A stretch of 64,000 nucleotides of DNA. It comes from Helopsaltes ochotensis. Taxonomy: Eukaryota > Chordata > Aves > Passeriformes > Locustellidae. The notes under the pieces were generated by a model that ran no database searches, was not told the DNA's origin, and worked only from the letters and a program-made list of their open reading frames with translations. The position numbers were made by a program, and so were the translations under genes. The stretch covers positions 188,565 through 252,564 of the forward strand of contig VXBM01000567.1 in assembly GCA_013400155.1 (NCBI GenBank). The letters run 5' to 3'. Position 1 is the first letter of the stretch; every line of letters starts with the position of its first letter. Positions 49,291 through 60,680 of the stretch are shown one piece after another.

Positions 49291-51419
49291 AATGAACTTT
49301 CACAAACTCTAAAATTTTGAATTTTTCAGTTCACAAAAGACTGCAAAAAGAAAATACTGTACTGCAAGTGTATCTAGATTTCTTAATGTAACATATTGCA
49401 AGGACAAAAGACCTCTAGCAAAGGGTGCTTTATATCTTCCTGACCACAAAGCTCTGATGCTGCAGGAGACTAAGCTATGTGCCCTGGTCAGCAGCACATG
49501 TGAGCTTTTATTCACCTTTCAGCATGGACCTGCTCTCTCACCCCGGACACTCAGCTTCACTTTGAGCAATCATTGTGGCTGCTCTCACTACCCACTAGAG
49601 ACTCATGGCTAATTTTAGCCCCTAAAAGAAGTTCTAGAAGCAATAGTTCCAAATTCCACCTTAATTACAGACCCAAAATAGCTGATGTGGATGTCTGCTT
49701 CTCTGTTTGAAGTTAATTACCTGCTTGTGGTCTTTCCTGAGACTTTCATGGGTAAAACTGGTGTGCTTTGGAACTAAGAGCTGTTCTAAACTCATTGTAA
49801 AGATGCAGTAGTCCTGGAGGAAAGCCATTTGTGTCAGAATGTCAGAAAATAACCAGCATAAAAAAAAAAGACTGATGGCATTGTAGTCACTCAGTATTTA
49901 GTTCACTGCTTGAACCCTAGAATATCTGTTTTCGACTTGTTTGATTCAAATTGGAAATGTGAGTAAAAATGCCTGCCTAATTGAAGAAAGGAAAAACAAA
50001 AATCCCAGCTTGAAGGAAGAGTAGTATTGAACTTGAAGAAAAGCATTTAACTTCCAAAATTTTTCAACCTCATAAAATTCCAGTTTGGCAAATACCAAAA
50101 TGAAATGATTCTTCTGTACACACACAGAAAAAAAAAAATCTGGGAGAAAAGTGCCATCTTTAGGAGCCAATGGAGAAATTGCAAAAAACCCTCATATGCT
50201 GCCATATGCACAATTTTTAGCTCTGTGTAACCATATAAATCCTGTTTAATGTCACAATACTTCTTTACCACACCTCAGTGGAGGGCTGGTAACATGGAGC
50301 TGTAGTTTTCCCATTCCTTCTCATCTTCACCACAGTATGAATTCTTGCATCTAACATGTACTTTTTGGGAGTTTTCCCATGTGGAAAGAGAGGTAAGCTA
50401 ACAACCTACCTTTTACAAGACACAAAGAAAAAAGTTGCAATGGATATGTTTTATTATCACCAAGAACAATCTAATTAGCTTCACCCTCCCCCACAACTCA
50501 GTGAGAACTTGTAACAGATACACAATGAAGAACATCAATGGGAAGGGAGTGTAATGGTGATAGAGACTATATCAAAAAAGGAACATCATTTAAAAGGCTA
50601 ATATACCACATTACGCTCAGAAGCTGAACCCTGATCTAAATTCTGGGCTCAATATATCCATTTGTCTAATTTCCTCGCTTCTGAAATTAAGCATTATATA
50701 AATGTGTCGTAGTGCTCCAGTTGTTCATTTCTTAAGAAATGAAAAGCTCCGAGTCTCATTTTGCATATTTAAAGAAAAATAAATTGCAGCTGAGAGATAT
50801 AGGGCTGACTGAAATTGGATTCAGTGTTTATCTAAAGTGGGTCTCCTTTCACTGCAACATGGGCAGCATTAGGATACAGCCTACATGGTCCCCAGCTCCT
50901 TCAGTACACAAAATGAGAACAGTGAAAACAGAGAATCTACTTAGAATTTTTTTTTAACAGTGCAAATTCGGTTTTCTCTGTAAGATTATAAATTTTGGTG
51001 AGGTTTTTCTCCATTGTGTACTACAGGATATTACACAAAATTACTATCCAAGTGAAAAAAGCACTGTAACCTCAAGTAACTACAAAGCCTGCTGTAATCA
51101 TAGCCGCTGCTGTCACAGAAACAGCTTGTCAGCTCTTATGTACACAACTTCATGGGGTCTTCTACAAAGTGAGAGAGCTTTACAATACTTGGGAGAAACT
51201 CAGCAGATTTCAATTAATACTGTCAAGATTTACCACACTTGTGGTTCTAAACCATTTTCCATCAACACAAGTTATAATGCTTATTAGCCAAGTCCTCCTA
51301 GCCTGTGCAATGGGCTATGCAATTAGGATGCTTGGGAATTTAAGTGTCCCAGTCTTTCAAAAGGGACCTTGAAGCAGCTCTTTCACTTGCACTGTTGCAG
51401 TTTTAGGATTGCAGGGACA
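49291..51419. other. Unique non-coding sequence
   Basis: AT-rich, with no gene or repeat recognised before the solo LTR. Confidence 0.45.
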
Positions 51420-51424
51420 GCGAC
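51420..51424 (+). repeat. Target-site duplication, left copy
   Basis: GCGAC directly before the LTR's TG; partner at 51860-51864 is GCAAC. Confidence 0.7.
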
Positions 51425-51859
51425 TGTCCTGGTTCTGGCCAGGACACAGTTAATTTTTTGCAGTAGCCAGGAGGGGACATGGTTAGGCCTCAGAGGTTAT
51501 TCTATATCACATCAGGTGATTTTCCAAGGATGAGGGAAGGGGTCCATCCCAGGTCAGGTAGTGTGGCAGAGGGAGCAGTTGGGTCTTTTTAGGGGTGAGC
51601 ATTTGTGCACAAATAGTTTGCTTCTTGTACTATTATTAGTATTGTTGCTGTTACTGTTAATTTTCAAAAGTCCCATTGCTCTTTCCAGTAAATTGTTCTT
51701 ATCTCAGCCCCTGATCTTTGCCTTTTGTGCCTCCAATTCCCCTTTCCATCCCACCACAGGGGGAAGCAGAAGGGGAGGGAGCAGTGAGCAATCAATCCAT
51801 GGTTTGGAGTGTTTCAGTGGGGACACTAAACTGGGGAATATCACTCCTAAACTGTGACA
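51425..51859 (+). mobile_element. Solo LTR of an avian ERVL-type retrovirus
   Basis: Complete LTR of about 435 bases from tgtcctggttctggccagga to aactgtgaca, with TG...CA ends. Characteristic blocks are caggacacagttaatttttt, a ttattagtattgttgctgtt region, ttatctcagcccctgatctt and catcccaccacaggg followed by a g-rich agggagcagtgag stretch. I recognise these from a common family of bird LTRs. It is flanked by a 5-bp duplication, GCGAC/GCAAC, as expected for class III (ERVL) insertions. No internal retroviral sequence adjoins it, so it is a solo LTR left by recombination. The frame at 51561-51857 and its antisense are not genes. Confidence 0.85.
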
Positions 51860-51864
51860 GCAAC
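51860..51864 (+). repeat. Target-site duplication, right copy
   Basis: GCAAC directly after the LTR's CA. It differs from the left copy by one G-to-A change at a CpG, the typical decay of methylated CpG. Confidence 0.7.
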
Positions 51865-51909
51865 AAATTGAACCCATGCAGTAGCAGCTGATCTGAATCT
51901 TTATTCCTT

Positions 51910-52495
51910 GTTTTGATTCACCAAGGGAAAATCGTGCTTGACAAACCTGATCACCTTCTACGACAAAGTCAGCTGCTCGGTTGATGAGGGGTGAGCAGTG
52001 GGCATTGTGTGCCTGGATTTCTTCAAGGCTTTTGACATGGTTTGCCACCTCCTAGAGAAGCGGATGTGTTGTGGTCTGGACAAGTGGTCCATGTGATGGG
52101 TGGGGCACTGGCTGACAGGCTGCACCCAAGGATGGTGGCAAATAACTCCTTTTCAAGCCTGTCCAAATGGGGACCTCCAGGAATCAACAATGGGTCCAAC
52201 GCTGCTTAGTATCTTCATAAATGATCTGGATGATGGGGTCAAATGTACCCTGACAGTTTGCTGATGACATTAAACTGAGTGGGGAAGTGAACAGCTCAAA
52301 AGGCAGAGCCACCCAGAAGAAAGACCTGGATAAGCTGGAAGAGTGCGTTAACAAGAGCCTTAGGAAATTCAACAAAGACAAGTGTAAGTTCTTGCACCTG
52401 TGAAAACTTAAGGAGTGCATCACAGGCTGGGATCTACCCAGCAGGGAAGATGTTTGTCGAACGAAACCTGGGTTTTCTGGTAGACAGGAAGTTCC
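51910..52495 (+). mobile_element. CR1-type LINE reverse-transcriptase fragment, sense
   Basis: Conceptual translation gives recognisable LINE reverse-transcriptase segments in order: FTKGKSCLTNLITFYDK (about 51917), a VDEG block broken by a stop, CLDFFKAFD (about 52013), IFINDLDDGVKCTL (about 52211), then after a frameshift FADDIKLSG with the catalytic FADD box at 52257-52268, DLDKLEECVNKSLRKFNK, and finally LGFLVDRKF. Stops and at least one frameshift show it is dead. The segment covers roughly the palm domain and what follows; 5' and 3' ends of the element are absent. It starts about 50 bases after the solo LTR. Confidence 0.9.
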
Positions 52496-52500
52496 GTATT

Positions 52501-52630
52501 AGTGCTCTCCCCTCGTTAACCCATCCTGCCATGCCATCATAGCCGGCTATCAGATTGGTCAAGCATGATTTCCCTCTGGTGAATCCATGCTGGCAACTCC
52601 TGATGATTTTTTTTTCTTTTGAATGCACAA
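52501..52630 (-). mobile_element. CR1-type LINE reverse-transcriptase fragment, antisense
   Basis: Minus-strand translation from about 52630 gives QHGFTRGKSCLTNLIAGYDG and then a WVNEGRAL block, the same reverse-transcriptase stretch with which the sense fragment at 51.9 kb begins. The fragment stops abruptly near 52500, where the sense fragment also ends. The two lie head-to-head and share about 85 bases as an imperfect inverted repeat. Confidence 0.85.
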
Positions 52631-55600
52631 GCTAGCAAGACTCTGTCAGTGCACAGCCATCATACATTTGTGCAAGTCTTTCCAGGTCTACTGAGAAACT
52701 GGAGCCCCTTCTGCTGCCACATAATCCTTTTCTACCTGCAAGTCATTCCAGCAGAAATCCAAAAGGCACCTCAATTCTTCTCTAGAGAGACCTAGAGGTG
52801 TAAAAGAAATATCCTCTTATTTTGAGTCCCTATTTCATTAACTTCTATCCAAGAGTTCAATATCTTTTGCCCACTGTCAGTTCATCAACAACAATCCTTG
52901 AAAAACATTATTTCAAAATTCTTAAGTAAGTCTTAATAAAAAGTTGTAATTTTATAGATAATAACACTGATTTTAAACTCTGGGAATATCTTCTGTGTCA
53001 CATAATTAGACTTCCCCTTTGTTTTATATTTTTAAACAGTAAGAAATTACTTAGAAATAGATGCGCTCTATCCTAGTGCCTATTTCTGGAACTGTAGATC
53101 CTGCCTTGGCAGAGAACTCCAAACAAAGAGGAAACAGGCTGCAGAAGCAGAAAAGACAGAACTCTGGAAATAGTCTGCTGCGTCCTGCATTGCCTGTAAC
53201 AAATCCCACCATAACATGGCAGCCACAAAACAGCACCCACCGCTAAATGGGCAAAAGTCTATCCCAAATGAATGCTGACATTGAATTAAGGTGTTTTAAT
53301 TAGGGTTGTAGCTGTCCCTGTAATGTATGGAAAAAGACGGCTCAAGGGGATGATTCAGTTAATTTTAAACCTGAATCACTTTCTGGAATGGTACATTTTT
53401 CTCCACTGCATAAGAAGGAACATTGCCTTAAATTAGGTAAGTCAGCTGCGTGCTAAATTTAAATGCAATGAATGTTAGCCAAAACCCCCATCTGCATTAA
53501 GTAGCTGGGCCAATATTCACCTCATCTCCTTCTTTAGGAACTGATAGACTAGAAGACACTGGGGCATCAAGCTGATGATACGAAAGCATGTAAATAAAAT
53601 ACCTGCACAGGGTCTCCCAACCTCTTCTTTCCCAGGACATGTATATGGTTTCTGCTGCTGCCCAGGAAAAGAAAAAAGTCTTTCCTAATAAGTAAATAAC
53701 TGCAAAAGACAGAGGCAGAGAATAACAGAAGCAATGTTTTCATAACTGCAACAGAAGGCCATAGAATTATGTAAATGAGTACTAATTTCCAGGGAAAAAA
53801 GGTATAAAAGATTCCTGTATTAAATAAAAACATTTTCCTCTGTATGTACAATCTTCATCTCAATTTGACAGGACTGCAAACCCTCATTGACTGCTTTGTG
53901 CATAAAACTGAGCAACTGAAACTTTTCCCAAGTCTCATTTTCCAGAAAAGAAGAAAATGGGGATAAGAAAAAAAGATAGAAAAGCACCCACAGTGATCAC
54001 TTTAAAAGAGTAGCAAAGAAAAACAGTCTGGAAAAAAACTGAGATACTTGCAGATACTTTTCACAAGCTGAGGATATGCTGCTCTGTGTCCAGCTACTAA
54101 CATATAATTAAGGCATTGTCTGTAACAACAAGCAGAATGGGAATCTTCCTGAGCAAGAAGAGGTCTGTTTACACCTTTTCTTATTCACAGTCAGCTATTG
54201 CTTGTGGTTGTATATTTTTTTATGGTTCAATATTTACAAAAAGACTACAAAATTAAAAGAGATCCCACAGTTACAGAAGACAACATAATTATAAGGGTCA
54301 ACTTGATAAGACATATAATCTTCAGAAACCTGCAGGTTTGCCTAATAAAATATTTATATCAGTCACCATAGGACACCAAGTGAAAGCAATGGAAATGAAT
54401 TCCTCAGGTGTAACTTTTCAGTATATGTGAAATGTCAAATATTGTATTTGGGAAGATTTTCAGAGGAAGCCAGTATTTTTCTCTTTTTCTTCCTTACTTG
54501 CCATAATTGCAAATTCATTTAGCACTCTCTCTGAAGCATACTGATTTATTTCTTATTTTACTGTCAAAGGGTTGTTTACATACTCCACATATGTACATTT
54601 GATCATAAATTTGTACAAAACAAGTCATCTACCATTTTAAGATCAATATTCTCAGCTACAAGCAAACTTCAATGTGCACAGTGGAGAACACTTATTTTTG
54701 TGCAACCATGGGACAGTTACAAGAGAAACAAAATAATGACATTATGCATTTAAGCTTTTAGTGAAATACTAAGGATCTACTTTCAAATTTAGATTTTGAA
54801 TTCAACCCTATACACATATCTTTAAAATAGCTCAGGATCAACTCTTCAAAACTGGAAATACTAGTAAAAAGATGAAAGAAAATAAAGATAACAGTACTAT
54901 TAGAAAAACAGGTGAGGAAAGAAATGTTAGCATCAAGCATGGACTTGAGAATAGATACATCACTTCTAGTGAAAGGCAGGGAAAAAACAAGCAGTGAATC
55001 CAATTGAAAGCTATTTCTAAAAACTGTATCAAAGTAACTAAACATCAGATTGTAAAATTGCATTGAAAACACTTGCTGCAGTATCTAATGCAGCAACATC
55101 TAGTTTTTTGCAATAATACTATGGCATTGAAGGCAAACAGGAGCTTCTGACTCCTCTGTTCAAGTGTACTAGCAGAAACCAAATTTGGGGTCTACTTTCA
55201 AAAAGCCAGACTTCCAGCTATGCAAGATGTAGTGAAAGAAATTGTGGAGAAATTTCTGAAAGGAATAGTTCATAACGAGTTTATTGCGGAGGGATGCAAA
55301 AAAGCACAGGAGTAATTTAAAACCAGTGTTGGGCTTATGAGAATTTTAAAGACTGAGGGTAGGGGTGTAGTTTTCATAGGAGGTATCACCAGACTCAGAG
55401 ACACATAGAATGATGAATAATAGAGAAATCTCTTAGCAGATGATTCTGAATGGTCTAAACAGAAGCTAAAGAGGCACATGGATGAAAAGACAAGGATTTC
55501 ACAGGTGAGAAGAATGGGGCTCACAAACTCCCTCTGTGTTGGAACTCTGAATGATGTGGTACAGCAAGGGATGACAGAGACAATCAGATAGATATTCACA

Positions 55601-55989
55601 CCCCCTCTTTCATGTGTATGTGTGTGTTTGCTTTTAAGACATACTGTTCTAGAGTAGCACAGACCCATTATCCAGCCACAAATCTTTACAGAAGTGTCTT
55701 TTGTAACTTTCTGTTTTGTGCTGAGACAAAAGAAAAAAGCAATCAGTGATGAGAAAAGAGAGAATCAGCCAGCTCAGTTTAACAAGTGTCACTGCTGAGC
55801 CTCTTTCTGGGTGGTAGGAATTATAGTGCACTTCTCTTCTGGTATGTTTCGAAATATAATTGCAAATTAATTACTGTATGACAATAAACAAGCAGCTACA
55901 GTTCACAGCATATTTACTGTACAGAGCTTTATTCCATCTCTCTAGTACTCCAAACAGGTGTTCAGTGTTACCTACAGCTAGAATTGGGG
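52631..55989. other. Unique AT-rich non-coding sequence
   Basis: No gene or transposon recognised. Bases 52631-52800 may contain a little more decayed LINE sequence. Open frames of 90-132 codons at 53567-53851, 54758-55072 and 55270-55668 (minus) have no recognised domains. Confidence 0.45.
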
Positions 55990-56260
55990 CTACAAATCAG
56001 CATGAGATTCATCAAAACGGATCCCTGCCACTTCACACTATTACTCCAGCAGATATAATTCATACTGCTCAGCAGTGGAAGCATTATATGCACCTTCCCC
56101 CAACCTCTTTCTCCCTCCTTGCAAAAATGTCAAGAGAGACAGAGAGAGAATATCGAAGGAGATCCTGAGTGTCAATGAAATACCCCACGGTGCTGAAGAC
56201 AGAGAAAACATTGGCAAGCTGCTTTAATAAGGGAACTCTGTTGCACATATCCAGGCCCTA
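55990..56260 (-). repeat. Diverged direct-repeat copy A, unidentified element
   Basis: The core 56155-56221 matches 57450-57515 in the same orientation at roughly 84% identity by eye. Weaker similarity extends left to about 55990 and right to about 56260 (ccaggccct against ccacggccct). On the minus strand the core reads VFSVFSTVGYFIDTQDLL and SLS in one open stretch, parallel to copy B, so it may derive from a coding or LTR sequence. I do not recognise the family. Confidence 0.6.
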
Positions 56261-57309
56261 AAAAGATAGAGCAAAACTATGGGAAGGGAAGAAAGAAAGA
56301 AAAGGGGGATTATATCTACGGGCTACAAGATTTATATATAAATACTTAGGAAACGTAATGGTTTGTATACTGTTTATCTGTGCTGACATTTCAAGACTCA
56401 TTATTAAGAAGTTACTGGAGGTTTTACAGAGCTTTTTAAAGACATATTATGCATGAGGCTAAATGATGAAAATAGCATTGTATCTTATTTTAACAGACGA
56501 TGAAGATCCAGTAAAGTTGTGCTAGTTTAGACCTCCATATGTAGATTTATATTCCATACTGATATGCTCATGCTGGCTGTTTCACAGGCTAGTTCCACTT
56601 GCAGGAAATATGGACATAGGTCCAAACTGCAAAAACAAATCCAGATGCCCAGAGCCCTGGAAGAATTTAATTCAACCCAGCACACTCTTTTCCTTGCTGC
56701 AAGGAACTTCCACATGACATTGCAGATCCTGTCATTCAAATGCCACCTGAAATGCCTGACCTACTGTGACAGACAATTTTCTCTGCTGTGCTTGACTTTT
56801 GGCCCTTGTCAGCCTCAACTGTACTACTAAAATGGCTGCAAAGTCTAGTGTCCCCAAACGACACATTGAGATAACTTCTCATGGAAATCATGAGACATTT
56901 TTTACCCTTAAGAATGCTGTTGTTAGGGACTACTTCTAAGTGAGACTGTCCTGCTATGAGTCTGTAGCTCCTGAATGAGGGATGGGGAAGGATGTGGGAC
57001 GGAATCCATCACGTTCTCTTACAAATTCCAGGACTCCGACCAATCTGCTGCCAACCCTAGAGATGTTACAGATATTGTCCTGCCCCTATTCCTCTGACTT
57101 TTTCTTTTCGAAAAGGAAGTGATAATGGTCCAGTTTGTACTGTGGCATAACCTCTCCTTTCCATCAATTTTCAACCTCACCTGTATCCTAAATTCAGATC
57201 ACTTCAAATTCCAAACTAGAGGAAAATTACACTGTAGGTTCAAGCCATTCATGCTGATTCCAACAGCCCTTTGACTGGTGAAGTGAAGCACTGACTCTTC
57301 TCTAGGTTG
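56261..57309. other. Sequence between the two direct-repeat copies
   Basis: About 1 kb of mixed composition with no recognised coding frame. If the copies are ends of one element this would be its interior, but I see no retroviral or LINE motif in it. Confidence 0.35.
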
Positions 57310-57545
57310 TCCAGAAATTAGCTGGGTGGTTTTCATTTGACCAAAGTATCCCCCTTATGTTGGCATCATTACTGTTCAGCACAGCTATATGACACAGCAA
57401 CAAGGGAGCAGCCTTCCAACTCCTTGGCATACACTGAGAAAGGGACTGTGAAAGGAGATTCTGGGTGTCAGTGAAGTATCCAGGGGTGCTGAAGACAGAG
57501 AAACAGTGACAAGCTGTTCTGGTCCACGGCCCTAAGCTTTCAATT
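57310..57545 (-). repeat. Diverged direct-repeat copy B, unidentified element
   Basis: Partner of copy A about 1.3 kb away. Minus-strand translation through the core is CFSVFSTPGYFTDTQNLL and SLS; the open frame runs 85 codons (57302-57559). Both copies hold a pyrimidine-rich tract ending ctctgtcttcag on the minus strand, which looks like a splice acceptor. Possibilities are two LTRs or internal pieces of an old retroelement, a tandem duplication, or a duplicated exon. Confidence 0.6.
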
Positions 57546-60500
57546 GCACATTTTGGCAAAGTAAGATAGATTTAGTGTTACCAACTTACCAACAGTAATT
57601 TAGTGTATAGGTTCGTCTACAGAATTCTTTTTGAAAAAGCAATTCAAAGTAACTCCACAAATTAAGTAAGTGCAAGATTATGATTTTAACAGAAAAGTAA
57701 CAGTTTCTTCCTGTTTGGAGATTTTTCTGCTGTGAAGGAGAAAGCAGTCTCTTGCATATATGAAAACATGATTCTTGGTTTCTTCAAATGTGTTACAGCA
57801 AAAAAAAAAAAATAAAATTAACTATTCATTTCAATTACAATCAGCACTGTAAAATAAATTGCAGTGCCTGGAGTTATGCAGACTTAAGGCCCTTGAGTGG
57901 AAAGCAGAAATAAATGAAGTTTCAGAGTAAAATGTTCATTACAACTCTCTCAAGCTAGATACAAGAAAAGCTTGCTTCTCCTATTACTACGAGTCAATAC
58001 ATAGCAGTACAATATAAGTGTCTTCCATTTTCCCCTATTTCACGCTAGATTTGTCTGATAGATGAGTGTACTTAAGTAAATAGCACATGCAATTTTAATA
58101 GGACAGGTGCTCTGAATGTACAGGGAAGGTCACTCCTATTATTTCAATTAACAGCATAAGCTACAAAAACACATGAGGGTGAATTAATTTAAAGCTTCAA
58201 TTTAATGCTACTAGTAAGGACATCCTTAGGCCTCTTGGTTGTCTTGACAACTCCTGCATCCCAGCCTGCAGAAGCCAATCTCTGCTGCTCCCCTTCTCAG
58301 CATACAAACAGTTCAGATAGTACATTAGCAAAGAATATGATGCCCATGTAAATGTTGAAATATTTTTGTTGCCATAGAGATAAGAAGAATGGCAAAAAAT
58401 ACAGGAGCACTTGACATACTCCAAGGCAGACTTTTAATTAAAAAACCTCAAATGACAATGCCAAGATGGCTGAACATACCATAGTGCTTTTATGCTAACC
58501 TAGTGCATACAAAATCTGAGTCCAAATAATATATTTGCTCCTGAAGGGACTAAGAAGCACAGACAACTAGTAAATTAAGAGATCCAGGATTTTCAAGAGG
58601 CAAAATAATAATGAATTTTTTAAAAATTTAACATTTATAAAATGATTTAAAATAGTGGACAATTCATTACTATACTGTGATTTTATATTTGTTCAGAGAA
58701 ATAAATGTCACAAATATTACTGGAAAAAAAAACCTATGCTGGGAAACAACAGCAAGTAAAGTGTCTTGCAAATGATGTGACTAGACAAAACAACCTTGTA
58801 CCCAGTCAGGGCCAGTATTTCAGCACTAAATCTATTTTAAATATATGTTAAGTTCCACACCTACACTTGCAAACTTGCAAGTAACGCCAGAGTCGGGTGA
58901 GTCACAGCAAGTAATCAGTTCAGCATCTGCATTTTGAACATGCCAGGAATTACTTAAACTCAGTGTGCTTTTACCTGATGAGAAAGAAAACCAGGCCTGA
59001 TAAAGGGTAATAAATTATCATCCTATTCAGTGACTCCCTGTGCTCCTCTCCAGCTCTACTAACACCTTTTAGATATTTGACTTTACAGCCAAAGTAAAAG
59101 TGGGGAACAAGACTGCTTTGATGAATCCCCAGCAAAATAGGAACCATTCTGACATGTGATTAATAAGCACAGAATCCTGAGGGGTTAGAAAAGTATATGC
59201 TTAATTAATGCTGCTGCCATTTTGTATAGAGCTGTCTGACTTCAAAATTGCCAATGAGATGTCTTATTTACACTAAAGACATGGAAATGTTGGCCTGAAT
59301 CCAAATAAATATTTTACATACTAAATGTAACACTGGAATTCATTTCTAGGTGAAATACGAAGTTTTAACTTGCAGCATATTTTAGCTGGCCTTATTAGTT
59401 GCATTGGGGTTTCTTTCCCCTCTCCTGAAGTTTGCAGATGGACTCATGTTCTAAATTCTAACCTGAACAGCTTACAAAGAAACATTATAAAATGCTCCTA
59501 CATGGCTCTATTACTGTTGGTATTAAGGCTGAATTTGCTTTCTTTCCCTGTATGATTGCAAAGCAACTGGCTAACCTTTCACCAAGACAACTCTTCTAAT
59601 AAAACATCTTCTCAGTTCATGAGCAGACCTTAAGGATATCTTACAAGCATCTGCTTCACAAATTTTTATCAAAAATATCTCAGAAACTTAGCTGAATCAC
59701 AGATTTCTATAAGACATATTTTGACTCCTCAGAAAATGGTATTTCTTTTATGGTAATTCTGTGTTATATACATACATCAATTTACATCTGTACATCCTGA
59801 GTCAGTCCCTTATCTTATAACATTTTGTTCTTTCTGGTTATTTCTACTGAAGCAAGGATTCTTACTGGGTCTTCCTACATGGAGGGAAAGATCTCTGGCA
59901 AATCACCTCTGAATAGTCAAAGGATCAAGAAAGGGCATTTAAGCCCCAGAGAGGGAAGAAAATTAAACTAGTGACAGTGGCAAATTGTGTCTGAACTTTC
60001 TTAAAGTAGGAAGTAAATGTACTGCTGAACTGGCTTCAGGTACTGCCAGTGTATCTGGTATTCAGCACCACCGTGTTACCTTTCCCAGGCTGCCACAGAG
60101 AAGAGCAGTCAGTTACTGAGATAGGCAGTGAAAGGAACTTGTGTTTCAGCATAATTTTCTTTTTAAAGGTACCACAAAAACAGAATTGTGCAGGAATGCA
60201 TAATTCAAATTTATTGACAGACAGATTTTGTCACGGAAATGTGTTTTTATTTTGATTCAGAATAAGATTATGCATTTTAGTGGGTCTTAATGAAAAGCAA
60301 ATTGATGTCACCAGCAGTGGGGCAGACCTTCTTGCAATTTATCTCACATGTAGGATGCTCAGGCTGGGGAGGTATCAGGGCTCTGTGACAACAATCTTTT
60401 CAGGCACCAGATCTGTTTCCAGCCATCCCAAAGGAGTGATTTGACCCCCAAAGAAAACCAAATTCCAAAGGATTTTGCTATAATTCTTCAGCCATCTCTG

Positions 60501-60609
60501 TAGTTTTATTTGCCAAAGAATTTCTGACAGTTTTAGCTATGTATTGACTAGATTATATAAAAAAGAAACATACTTTTTATTATGTATCTTGTTTGCTGTC
60601 CATCTCAAG
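57546..60609. other. Unique AT-rich non-coding sequence
   Basis: No gene recognised. It contains an A13 run at about 57799-57811. The stretch 58850-59300 is non-repetitive with several TAAT/ATTA-type words, a texture seen in conserved non-coding elements, though conservation cannot be judged here. A perfect left half of a REST/RE1 site (TTCAGCACCA) sits at 60061-60070 without the right half. Confidence 0.4.
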
Positions 60610-60680
60610 TACCATTCCCATGGGTAATTCAGGCGGTTATCTTTCAATGACTACCATTTTCAGAACCCCTATGAGCTCAG

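Noticed and set aside
60061..60070. REST/RE1 left half-site TTCAGCACCA
   Set aside because: The right half (GGACAG) is missing at canonical and common alternative spacings.
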